Assembly (NCBI RefSeq): GCF_016793485.1
Contig: NZ_JAEULZ010000003.1
Coordinates: 248,001 to 312,000 of the forward strand
DNA from: Mesorhizobium sp.
Lineage (GTDB): Bacteria > Pseudomonadota > Alphaproteobacteria > Rhizobiales > Rhizobiaceae
Length of the DNA: 64,000 nt
Reading direction: 5' to 3'
Positions within the stretch are counted from its first letter, which is position 1; each line of letters begins with the position of its first letter. The notes under the pieces were generated by a model. It made no database searches, had not been told where the DNA came from, and saw only the letters and a list, made by a program, of their open reading frames with translations. Shown piece by piece: positions 25,642 to 33,140 of this stretch. Position numbers and translations under genes: made by a program.

Positions 25642-26301
25642 TTATTTCGGCTGCGGCACGATGCGGATGTAGGGGCGCGGCGACTTCCAGCCGTCCGGAT
25701 ACTGCTTCTTCGCGTCGTCATCCGACACCGAGCCAAGGATGATCACGTCGCCGCCCTGCTTCCAGTCGACCGGCGTCGCCACCTTGTGCTTGGCGGTGAG
25801 CTGCAGCGAGTCGATCGTGCGCAGGATCTCGTCGAAGTTCCGCCCGGTGCTCATCGGGTAAATGAGCGCCAGCTTGATCTTCTTGTCCGGACCGATGACG
25901 AATACGGCGCGCACGGTCGCGTTGTCCGCCGGCGTGCGGCCATCGGACGTGCCTGCCGTATCGGCCGGCAGCATGCCGTAGAGCTTCGAAACCTTCAGGT
26001 CGGTATCGCCGATCATCGGATAGTTCGGCGCCGTTCCCTGCGTCTCGGCGATATCGATCGACCACTTCTTGTGATTCTCGACCGGATCGACGGAAAGGCC
26101 GATGACCTTGACGCCCCGCTTGTCGAATTCCGGCTTCAGCGCAGCCATGCGGCCAAGCTCGGTGGTGCAGACCGGCGTGAAGTCCTTCGGGTGCGAGAAG
26201 ATGACGCCCCAGCTGTCGCGCAGCCAGTCGTGGAAGCGGATCGGCCCCTCGGTCGTGTTCGCCTCGAAATCGGGAGCGGTGTCGTTGATCGTCAGGGCCA
26301 T
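25642..26301 (-). CDS. 1-Cys peroxiredoxin, Prx6 family
   Basis: 219 aa peroxidase that reduces peroxides with a single reactive cysteine, Cys45, in HPKDFTPVCTTELGRM. The C-terminal part (NFDEILRTIDSLQLTAKHKVATPVDWKQGG) is diagnostic of the Prx6/LsfA type and not of the 2-Cys AhpC type. A strong GAAGGAGA site precedes the ATG. Monocistronic or co-transcribed with the downstream persulfide dioxygenase (68-nt gap). Confidence 0.95.
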   Translation of the reverse strand: MALTINDTAPDFEANTTEGPIRFHDWLRDSWGVIFSHPKDFTPVCTTELGRMAALKPEFDKRGVKVIGLSVDPVENHKKWSIDIAETQGTAPNYPMIGDTDLKVSKLYGMLPADTAGTSDGRTPADNATVRAVFVIGPDKKIKLALIYPMSTGRNFDEILRTIDSLQLTAKHKVATPVDWKQGGDVIILGSVSDDDAKKQYPDGWKSPRPYIRIVPQPK

Positions 26302-26443
26302 TGGAAATCTCCTTCGATTGCCGCGCGGCGGCTGTCATGAGCGCCGGTGGTCGGGCCGCCCGGTTTCGGGCGGCAATCTAGGGCCGGGATTTCGGAGGGG
26401 CAAGCCGCGCTTTTTGCGCGAAATCGGTTAGAACAGGGTGATT

Positions 26444-26740
26444 TCAGGTCTTGTGCAGCCTGACTGGAGAACCTTTTTCCCTGACGACGATACCCTTGGC
26501 CTCAAGGTCCAGGTGAACGGCCTTGACCCACCAGCCGGCAGTCGCGCCGCCGGGAAACAGATTTTCTGGCAGATTCTTCAAAACACCCTTCTGCAACTCA
26601 GCGACCGCCATGCCAGGCGCCTTCGCCGGCAGCACCGCCAACACCGCCTTTCTCATCGCCGCGTATTTGTCCGGGTCGGCCGAATATGTCTTGCCGGGCT
26701 GAAGCACGTTCTCGATCTGGATTTTCGCGGTTTTGGCCAT
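26444..26740 (-). CDS. Small conserved-looking protein of unknown function
   Basis: 98 aa from the ATG at 26740 (MAKTAKIQIENVLQPGKTY), with GGAGAAGG upstream; a longer reading to 26962 runs into the divergent SDR promoter. The sequence looks like a small winged-helix: helices around PDKYAAMRKAVLAVLP and VAELQKGVLKNLPE, then GWWVKAVHLDLEAKGIVVREK. That fold suggestion is weak. Divergent from the SDR gene. Confidence 0.65.
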   Translation of the reverse strand: MAKTAKIQIENVLQPGKTYSADPDKYAAMRKAVLAVLPAKAPGMAVAELQKGVLKNLPENLFPGGATAGWWVKAVHLDLEAKGIVVREKGSPVRLHKT

Positions 26741-26912
26741 TCCTTCTCCTCCGGATGCAGGACCTGCCATAGGACGTACTGTCGTGCAAATCCCCGACAG
26801 ATCGTCGGACAAAATAATACGTGGCCTGGACTGTCCGGTTGACCTTCCTGCCCCTTGCGGCCAGCATCCTCCGCTGCAATTCGAACCAAGCGAAAACACA
26901 AGGAGTATTCCC

Positions 26913-27698
26913 ATGAACATCGGCGGCAAGGCGACCATCGTTACCGGCGGCGCGAGCGGCATTGGCTACGCTATCGCCGAGCGTTTCGTGAACGACGGCG
27001 CCAGCGTCATGATTGCCGATGTCGACCCTGCGCGCGGTGAGAAAGCGGCCGCCGCTCTCGCGGCAAAGGGCAAGGCGCTCTTCCACAAGACGAACGTGGC
27101 CGACCGGGCCGAGGTCGACAGCCTGGTTGCCGCCGCCATAGCGGCGTTTGGCAGGATAGACGTGCTGGTGAACAATGCCGGAATCGTCCACGCCTCGGAC
27201 TTCCTCGACCTTGCGGAGGCCGATTTCGACCGGGTGCTCGGCGTCAACCTGAAGGGTTCCTTCCTCGTCGGCCAGGCCGTTGCACGCCACATGGCCGAAC
27301 GCGTCAAGGCCGGCGAAAAACCCGGCTCGATTGTCAACATGTCCTCGGTAAACGCGGTGTTCGCGCTGCCGAACCAGATACCCTATTCGGTCTCCAAGGG
27401 CGGCGTGAACCAACTGACAAAGGGCATGGCGATCGGCCTTGCGCCCTATGGCATCCGCGTCAACGCGATCGGGCCGGGATCGATCATGACCGAGATGCTG
27501 GCCAGCGTGAACAGCGATCCGGCGGCCAAGAACCGGCTCCTGTCGCGCACGCCACTCGGACGCATCGGCGAACCGGCCGAAATAGCCGCAATCGCAGCTT
27601 TTCTTGCCTCCGACGAGGCAAGCTACATCACCGGCCAGACAATTTACGCCGACGGCGGACGCTTGCCGCTGAACTACGTCGTGCCGGTGAAAAGCTAG
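26913..27698 (+). CDS. Short-chain dehydrogenase/reductase (SDR)
   Basis: 261 aa classical SDR. The cofactor motif TGGASGIGYA is at the N-terminus, NNAG near residue 90, the catalytic serine in NMSSVNAV and the YSVSKGG motif supplies Tyr and Lys. The acidic residue after strand 2 (ADVDPARG) favours NAD over NADP. The start at 26913 has AAGGAG 7 nt before it. Substrate cannot be assigned; 3-hydroxyacyl or sugar-alcohol oxidation are common in the family. Confidence 0.9.
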   Translation: MNIGGKATIVTGGASGIGYAIAERFVNDGASVMIADVDPARGEKAAAALAAKGKALFHKTNVADRAEVDSLVAAAIAAFGRIDVLVNNAGIVHASDFLDLAEADFDRVLGVNLKGSFLVGQAVARHMAERVKAGEKPGSIVNMSSVNAVFALPNQIPYSVSKGGVNQLTKGMAIGLAPYGIRVNAIGPGSIMTEMLASVNSDPAAKNRLLSRTPLGRIGEPAEIAAIAAFLASDEASYITGQTIYADGGRLPLNYVVPVKS

Positions 27699-27741
27699 CT
27701 TTTCCGGGGCCTTTCCAGCCACCCGAAAACACGCCCGATCG

Positions 27742-27765
27742 CTCCTGACGGGGGGCTGTCAGGAG
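27742..27765. promoter_or_regulatory. Palindromic operator CTCCTGAC-N8-GTCAGGAG before a DUF1127 gene
   Basis: Perfect 8-bp arms at 27742-27749 and 27758-27765, 41 nt before the DUF1127 ATG. The same arms with the same 8-nt spacing recur at 28036-28059 before the WYL regulator gene. Most simply, both are binding sites of that regulator. Confidence 0.65.
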
Positions 27766-27806
27766 GGGTATGCGATAGTGTTCTCCTAACAGAAGGAGGA
27801 ACCGTC

Positions 27807-27980
27807 ATGACCCCGCTCGCCCCCAAGCTTTACCAGTCCGTTCGCAGCTACACACGCAGGCTGCGCACCATGCATGATGAGTTCCGCATGGCGCATTTCA
27901 TGTATTCCCTGCCGGAGGACATCCGGAAGGACATCGGCTGGCCCGATTTCGACGGCGACCGCATTTCCCGAGGCCGCTAG
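27807..27980 (+). CDS. DUF1127-like small protein
   Basis: 57 aa, too short for many gene callers. A basic N-terminal half (YQSVRSYTRRLRTMHDEFRM) is followed by the DUF1127-type motif LPEDIRKDIGW. An AGAAGGAGGA ribosome-binding site precedes the ATG. DUF1127 proteins in alphaproteobacteria are small basic proteins, some linked to RNA turnover and phosphate or carbon metabolism. It lies between two copies of the same palindrome, so it is probably controlled by the WYL regulator that follows. Confidence 0.8.
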   Translation: MTPLAPKLYQSVRSYTRRLRTMHDEFRMAHFMYSLPEDIRKDIGWPDFDGDRISRGR

Positions 27981-28031
27981 GATCGTTTCGAAATGACCAC
28001 ATTTCACCCGGTCGAGAAGCGCGCTATGCTG

Positions 28032-28063
28032 AAGGCTCCTGACAATATGCTGTCAGGAGCCTT
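28032..28063. promoter_or_regulatory. Palindromic operator before the WYL regulator gene
   Basis: Perfect 12-bp arms AAGGCTCCTGAC (28032-28043) and GTCAGGAGCCTT (28052-28063) around an 8-nt spacer. The inner 8 bp equal the site at 27742-27765. It lies 77 nt before the regulator ATG, fitting autoregulation. It could also fold as a hairpin and end the DUF1127 transcript, but lacks a T tract. Confidence 0.65.
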
Positions 28064-28140
28064 GTGGCAGTTTTCCCCTCCGGCCGGACGCCTTTCGCGT
28101 CGCATAGGGCCGTGCCTTTTTGAGGGAACGGGAGCGACGC

Positions 28141-28860
28141 ATGCGCCGGGCAGACAGGCTTTTTCAGATCGTGCAGCATTTTCGCGGTGGTCGGCTGGTT
28201 ACCGCTCAGAAGCTGGGCCAGTGGCTCGAGGTTTCGGAACGCACCATCTATCGCGACATTGCCGATCTTCAGGCGACAGGCGTGCCGATCGATGGAGAGG
28301 CCGGCGTCGGCTACATGATGAGGGAGGGGTTCGACCTTCCCCCGCTCATGTTCACGCGTGATGAAATCGTGGCGCTCGTCGCCGGCGCACGCATGGTGCG
28401 AGCCTTCGGCGGCGCGACAATGGCGCGGGCAGCCGACGAAGCGCTGGTCAAGATCGGCGCGGTGCTGCCGGACGCCGAGAAGGATCGCATCGCGCGCACC
28501 GAAATCCATGCACCGATGTGGGTGGTGAGCGACGCCGACCGCGCGCACATCGACCGTATCGAGCGCGCGGTGGAGAAGCGCGAGGTGCTGACGCTCGATT
28601 ATCGCGACGAGGCAGGCAGGCCATCGGCGCGCGACGTGCGGCCGCTCGGGCTTTGGTTCTGGGGCAAAGTCTGGACGCTGGTTGCCTGGTGCGAGATGCG
28701 TTCCGACTTCCGCGCCTTCCGCATCGACCGCATTGCGGCCGTCATCCCGACCGACCGCACTTACAAGCCGGAGCGCGGGAAACAACTCGCCGACTTCTAC
28801 CGCTCGATGGAACGCGGCGAGCGTTCGGCAGCCGCACCCGGGCGTGCAAGCGGGTACTGA
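28141..28860 (+). CDS. YafY-type HTH/WYL domain transcriptional regulator
   Basis: 239 aa. An N-terminal DeoR-like helix-turn-helix (MRRADRLFQIVQHFRGG, then LGQWLEVSERTIYRDIADLQ) is followed by a WYL-type domain (VLTLDYRDEAG, LGLWFWGKVWTLVAWCEMR and DFRAFRIDRI) that senses ligands or nucleic acid. The ATG at 28141 follows GGGAG; an upstream in-frame TTG at 28120 is less likely. It probably binds the palindromes at 27742 and 28032, repressing itself and the DUF1127 gene. Ligand unknown. Confidence 0.9.
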   Translation: MRRADRLFQIVQHFRGGRLVTAQKLGQWLEVSERTIYRDIADLQATGVPIDGEAGVGYMMREGFDLPPLMFTRDEIVALVAGARMVRAFGGATMARAADEALVKIGAVLPDAEKDRIARTEIHAPMWVVSDADRAHIDRIERAVEKREVLTLDYRDEAGRPSARDVRPLGLWFWGKVWTLVAWCEMRSDFRAFRIDRIAAVIPTDRTYKPERGKQLADFYRSMERGERSAAAPGRASGY

Positions 28861-28898
28861 GGCTACACGCCCGGCATCGAATCGGCGAAGCTGGCAAC

Positions 28899-29471
28899 AT
28901 GGAACCGCTTACAGCAGAAGGAACAGGCTCAGGCGCCATCCGGGTTGTTCCATACAATCCAGATTGGCCGTTCTTGTTCGCGCGCATCAAGCACGAACTT
29001 GTCTGCCATCTTGGCGGACTGCTTGATTCTGTCCACCACGTCGGCAGCACCTCCGTTCCCGGTCTGGCAGCCAAGCCAAAGATCGATGTCGATGCCGTGA
29101 TCGCCGATACCGCGCGACTGGAGGAGGCGGTCGCGCTGATGCGTTTGAAGTCCGAATGGGCGTTCCAAGGCGAACCCTACGGCGACGGCGTGTGGACGTT
29201 TACCAGCGGGCACGGCTCATGGGGCGCGCGGCTCTATCTATGCGCACCCGGCACCGCGACCCACGAGAAGCGGATCCTGTTCCGAGACTGGCTGCGCACT
29301 CATTGCGAGGATGCAGCCAAATACGAAGCCCTCAAGCGTCGGCTGGCCGCGGAAGCTGATGGCGACTGGAATGCGTATACGGGCGGCAAATCGTCTTTCG
29401 TTACGGCAATCGTTGAGCGCGCCAGACTTGAGGTCCAGGCAGACCGACAAAGGGAGAAAATCGATGGCTGA
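28899..29471 (+). CDS. GrpB family protein (UPF0157)
   Basis: 190 aa. The nucleotidyltransferase-like core is recognisable: VVPYNPDWPFLFARIKHEL, then HVGSTSVPGLAAKPKIDVD, and the later RDWLRTHCEDAAKYEALKR. Members are uncharacterised; some are fused to CoA kinase. It overlaps the following GFA-domain gene by 8 nt, so the two are likely translated together. The ribosome-binding site is weak. Confidence 0.88.
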   Translation: MEPLTAEGTGSGAIRVVPYNPDWPFLFARIKHELVCHLGGLLDSVHHVGSTSVPGLAAKPKIDVDAVIADTARLEEAVALMRLKSEWAFQGEPYGDGVWTFTSGHGSWGARLYLCAPGTATHEKRILFRDWLRTHCEDAAKYEALKRRLAAEADGDWNAYTGGKSSFVTAIVERARLEVQADRQREKIDG

Positions 29472-29901
29472 AGACGCTTCGATGAACGGTGCCTGCCATT
29501 GCGGAACGGTGCGCCTGCGCGTGAAACTTTCAAATGGGCTGCGCTCGGCGCGCCGCTGCGACTGTTCATTCTGCCGCATGCGCGGGGCAGTGGTCGTCTC
29601 GGCTGCGCTGGACGATCTGCAGGTCATGGCAGGCGCAGATGCGCTTTCGACCTACCAGTTCAACACGATGACGGCGAAACATCACTTCTGTTCGGTCTGC
29701 GGGATCTACACGCACCACCAGCGCCGCTCCAACCCGAACCAATATGGCGTGAACGTCGCGATCCTCGAAGGCGTCAGCCCTTTCGATTTCCGGGAAGTGC
29801 TGGTCATGGACGGCGTCCACCATCCCTCCGACGGCCATCCGGGAGACGGGGTCGCCGGTATCTTGCGTTACGAACCTGCTGACAAGAAAAAGGCCCGCTG
29901 A
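29464..29901 (+). CDS. GFA family zinc protein (glutathione-dependent formaldehyde-activating-like)
   Basis: 145 aa. Cysteine pairs for two zinc sites are visible: NGACHCGTV, CDCSFCRM and HFCSVCGIYTHH, in the Gfa/CENP-V fold order. Despite the name, most members are not shown to act on formaldehyde. A GGGAG site lies before the ATG at 29464. Co-translated with the GrpB gene. Its stop codon TGA is the exact loop of the terminator hairpin that follows. Confidence 0.88.
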   Translation: MAEDASMNGACHCGTVRLRVKLSNGLRSARRCDCSFCRMRGAVVVSAALDDLQVMAGADALSTYQFNTMTAKHHFCSVCGIYTHHQRRSNPNQYGVNVAILEGVSPFDFREVLVMDGVHHPSDGHPGDGVAGILRYEPADKKKAR

Positions 29902-29913
29902 GCGGGCCTTTTT
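29887..29913. terminator. Bidirectional terminator whose loop is the GFA stop codon
   Basis: A 12-bp perfect stem AAAAAGGCCCGC / GCGGGCCTTTTT with a 3-nt loop TGA (29899-29901). It has A and T runs on either side and lies between the convergent GFA and TrcR genes. Confidence 0.92.
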
Positions 29914-29935
29914 CTAATACGGTGACGTAGAAAGC

Positions 29936-30628
29936 TTACTTCTCTTCGTCCTCGGGCTGCGTCGACTTGAGCGCCGACAGCTTGGCGAACACGGCATCCG
30001 CATCGAGCTCGTCGTCCTCGCTCTTGACCTTCGGCTGCTCCGGCTGCAGGCGCTCGGTAAGCGCGGCCGGCAACAGGGTGTCGCCTACCGGCGCTGCCGC
30101 CTCCTTGCCCTTCGAGGCGCGATTGACTTCGATGTCGAGGTCGATCTGCGAGCAGAGGCCGAGCGTTACCGGGTCCATCGGGACGAGGTTCGAGGCGTTC
30201 CAGTGCTTGCGCTCGCGAATCTGCTCGATGGTCGACTTGGTCGTGCCGACGAGGCGCGAAATCTGGGCGTCCTTCAGTTCGGGATGGTTGCGTACCAGCC
30301 AGAGGATGGCGTTCGGCCGGTCCTGGCGTTTGGAAAGCGGCGTGTAGCGCGGCGCCTTGCGCTTGGACTCGGGCACGCGGACCTTGGGTTCGGAAAGGTG
30401 AAGCCTGTGGTTCTGGTCCGCCTCGCCCTTCTTGATCTCATCCCGGGCAAGCTGGCCGGTGATGATCGGGTCCATGCCCTTGATACCCTGAGCGGACTCG
30501 CCGTCAGCGATCGCCTTCACCTCAAGCGGGTGCAAGCCGCAGAATTGGGCAATCTGCTCGAAGGACAGCGCGGTGTTGTCGACCAGCCAGACCGCCGTCG
30601 CCTTGGGCATCAGAAGCGTACTTGCCAT
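29936..30628 (-). CDS. trcR: Cell cycle transcriptional regulator TrcR (DUF1013)
   Basis: 230 aa. The sequence matches the DUF1013 family: LMPKATAVWLVDNTALSFEQ, then AQFCGLHPLEVKAIADGE and a central RPNAILWLVRNHPELKDAQI with a helix-turn-helix-like LVGTTKSTIEQIRERKHWN. The C-terminal tail is acidic. TrcR is conserved in alphaproteobacteria and described as tied to cell-cycle transcription in Brucella-like bacteria. Single gene with its own promoter, divergent from the Pho-box gene. Confidence 0.88.
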   Translation of the reverse strand: MASTLLMPKATAVWLVDNTALSFEQIAQFCGLHPLEVKAIADGESAQGIKGMDPIITGQLARDEIKKGEADQNHRLHLSEPKVRVPESKRKAPRYTPLSKRQDRPNAILWLVRNHPELKDAQISRLVGTTKSTIEQIRERKHWNASNLVPMDPVTLGLCSQIDLDIEVNRASKGKEAAAPVGDTLLPAALTERLQPEQPKVKSEDDELDADAVFAKLSALKSTQPEDEEK

Positions 30629-30772
30629 TGCATAAAATCCTCTCGTTCGCCCGCGTCCCTTCGCGGACGGTGGTCAGACCACCAATTTGGGAAATCGCGG
30701 CGTATATAACGATGTTCGGCCGCAAGGGCAAGAATCTTCACCACTTCGTCATTCCACCCGCAGGCAGGCCGA

Positions 30773-30801
30773 TTGTCATGGAATTGTCACGACGCCGTCA
30801 T
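30773..30801 (+). promoter_or_regulatory. Pho box: three direct repeats at 11-bp spacing
   Basis: TTGTCAT (30773-30779), TTGTCAC (30784-30790) and CCGTCAT (30795-30801) are spaced exactly 11 bp apart, as for PhoB dimers on CTGTCAT-N4 repeats. The site is 61 nt before the ATG of the phytase-like gene, where a PhoB activator site belongs. Strong prediction of phosphate-starvation control. Confidence 0.8.
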
Positions 30802-30862
30802 CGCACTGAAATGCGACGGCCCCAAAGCATGGCGCGCTTCCATTGCAAGAGGAAATCCCGCC

Positions 30863-33061
30863 ATGCCCCGTCAACAGACGCTTTTCGCGCTCACAGCGGC
30901 TCTCGCCGCTTCCGTTTCGCTGCCGGCCCACGCCGAACAGATGTTCAACCGCATCGCCAGCTTCGCGGTCGCCGGCAACCTGCCTGCGGACATCGAAAAG
31001 ACTGCGGCCACCTCTTCGGAAATCATCACCGCAAGCGAAGACGGCATGACGCTCGTCTACTCCGACAGCCCGCTCGGCGCGCTCGGCTTTATCGACATCA
31101 CCGACCCCAGGGCGCCCAAGGCTGGCGGCAGCGTCAAGATCGAAGGCGAGCCGACGTCCGTTGTGATCGCCGGCGGCAAGATCCTGGCCGGCGTCAACAC
31201 GACCGAAAAGCTGACCGATCCCTCCGGCAACCTGACGGTCATTGACCTCGCCTCCAAGGCGATCGAGACGAGCTGCGACCTCGGCGGACAGCCGGATTCG
31301 GTGGCGCTCAGCCCCGACAAGAGCTTCTTGGCCATCGCCATCGAGAACCAGCGCGACGAGGAGGTCAATGATGGCGCCCTGCCGCAGATGCCGGCCGGCA
31401 ACCTGATGATCGTCCCGGTCGCCGGCGGCGTGCCGGATTGCGGCGCCATCAAGACCGTCGACCTGACCGGCCTCGCCACTGTGGCGCCGGAAGATCCGGA
31501 GCCGGAATTCGTCGACATCAACGAGCGCGGCGAGATCGTCGTGACGATGCAGGAGAACAACCACGTCGCCATCGTCGACGGCAAGACCGGCAAGGTGGTC
31601 GGCAATTTCTCCGCGGGCACGGTGACGCTCGATAACATCGACACCAAGAAGGACGGCAAGCTGTCCTTCACCGGCAAGATGCAGGACGTGCCCCGCGAGC
31701 CCGATTCCGTAAAGTGGCTCGACGAAAACCGCCTGATCACCGCCAACGAGGGCGACTACAAGGGTGGTTCGCGCGGTTTCACGATCTTCTCGCGGACCGG
31801 CGAGACGCTCTACGACTCCGGCACTTCCTTCGAGTACGAGATCGCCAATGCCGGCCACTATCCCGACCACCGCAACAAGAAGGGCAACGAGACGGAAGGC
31901 ATGGCCGCCGGCACCTTCGGCGAGGACAAGCTGTTCTTCGCCGGCTCCGAGCGCAGCTCCGCCATCGGCGTCTACAAGGATACCGGCGCCGAGCCGCAGT
32001 TCGTCCAGCTCCTGCCGTCGGGCATCGGTCCCGAGGGCCTGCTTGCGATCCCGGGTCGCAACCTCTTCGTCACTGCCAACGAAACCGACCTTGGCGAAGA
32101 CGGCGGCGCCCGCTCGCACGTCATGATCTACGAGCGTGCCGAAGGCACGGCCGCCTATCCGATGATCACGGCCAAGCTGACCGACGAAGGCATGCCGCTC
32201 GGCTGGGGCGCGCTTGGCGCGCTGGCCGCCGGCCCCGAAGCCGGTAAGCTGTTCGCCGCGTCGGATTCGGTCTATTCGGCTGCGCCTGCGATCTACATGA
32301 TCGACGCCACGCGGACGCCGGCTCTGATTACCGGCAAGACGATCGTCACGCGCAACGGTGACCCCGCCCAGAAGATGGACATCGAGGCGCTCGTGTCCGA
32401 CGGCGAAGGCGGCTTCTGGCTGGCCAACGAAGGCGACCCCGCCAAGCTCGTCCCGCATGCGATCATCAATGTCGATGGCGATGGCGCAATCAAGCAGGAG
32501 ATCGGCCTGCCCGTCGAACTGCTCGCCGGCCAGACCCGCTTCGGCCTTGAAGGCATCACGACCGTCGGAGAAGGCGACGACCTGACGCTGATCATGGCCA
32601 TGCAGCGCGAATGGGGCGATGACCCCAAAGGCCAGGTCAAGCTTCTTGCATACAAGCCGAAGGACAAGGAATGGTCGGCAGTGCGCTACCCGCTGGAGAC
32701 CGTCGAGACCGGCTGGATCGGGCTCTCCGAGATCACCGCCCGTGACAGCAAGCTTTATATCATCGAGCGCGACAACCAGATCGGCGACAACGCCAAGGTA
32801 AAGCGGCTCTATTCCGTATCCCTCGACGCCTTCAAGCCGGCCAAGCTCGGGGAGCAGTTGCCGGTTGTCGAGAAGACACTGGTGCGCGACCTGATCCCCG
32901 ACCTGAAGACCGCGACCAATGGCTATATTGTCGACAAGGTGGAAGGTTTCACAATCGACAGCAACGGCGAAGCCTATGTCGTCACCGACAATGACGGCGT
33001 CGACGACTCCTCCGGCGAGACCCTTTTCCTTCGGCTCGGAAACATCAGCGCCGTGAACTGA
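30863..33061 (+). CDS. Exported esterase-like/phytase-like beta-propeller protein
   Basis: 732 aa from the ATG at 30863. A Sec signal peptide (about 1-28, FALTAALAASVSLPAHAEQ) is followed by a beta-propeller region with repeats such as GNLTVIDLASKAIE and GQPDSVALSPDKSFLAIAI. A C-terminal phytase-like domain carries EALVSDGEGGFWLANEG and VEGFTIDSNGEAYVVTDNDGVDD. It is annotated in relatives as esterase-like activity of phytase. A Pho box upstream and the periplasmic location suggest scavenging phosphate from organic esters. Substrate not shown. It ends at a terminator. Confidence 0.87.
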   Translation: MPRQQTLFALTAALAASVSLPAHAEQMFNRIASFAVAGNLPADIEKTAATSSEIITASEDGMTLVYSDSPLGALGFIDITDPRAPKAGGSVKIEGEPTSVVIAGGKILAGVNTTEKLTDPSGNLTVIDLASKAIETSCDLGGQPDSVALSPDKSFLAIAIENQRDEEVNDGALPQMPAGNLMIVPVAGGVPDCGAIKTVDLTGLATVAPEDPEPEFVDINERGEIVVTMQENNHVAIVDGKTGKVVGNFSAGTVTLDNIDTKKDGKLSFTGKMQDVPREPDSVKWLDENRLITANEGDYKGGSRGFTIFSRTGETLYDSGTSFEYEIANAGHYPDHRNKKGNETEGMAAGTFGEDKLFFAGSERSSAIGVYKDTGAEPQFVQLLPSGIGPEGLLAIPGRNLFVTANETDLGEDGGARSHVMIYERAEGTAAYPMITAKLTDEGMPLGWGALGALAAGPEAGKLFAASDSVYSAAPAIYMIDATRTPALITGKTIVTRNGDPAQKMDIEALVSDGEGGFWLANEGDPAKLVPHAIINVDGDGAIKQEIGLPVELLAGQTRFGLEGITTVGEGDDLTLIMAMQREWGDDPKGQVKLLAYKPKDKEWSAVRYPLETVETGWIGLSEITARDSKLYIIERDNQIGDNAKVKRLYSVSLDAFKPAKLGEQLPVVEKTLVRDLIPDLKTATNGYIVDKVEGFTIDSNGEAYVVTDNDGVDDSSGETLFLRLGNISAVN

Positions 33062-33087
33062 AGCAGGCAGACACGTCCCAAGAACAG

Positions 33088-33118
33088 GAGCCGCAGATAC
33101 CCCGCGGCTCTTCTTTTT
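33088..33118 (+). terminator. Terminator of the phytase-like gene
   Basis: Stem GAGCCGC / GCGGCTC with a 9-nt loop and the T-rich tail TTCTTTTT, 24 nt after the stop codon. Confidence 0.85.
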
Positions 33119-33140
33119 GAGCAGCGTCGGCAACGGTTGC

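Noticed and set aside
30776-33133. A 785-codon minus-strand open frame opposite the phytase-like gene
   Set aside because: Antisense shadow; composition is low-complexity Asp/Gly/Val/Ala with no family motif, while the plus strand has a signal peptide and domains.
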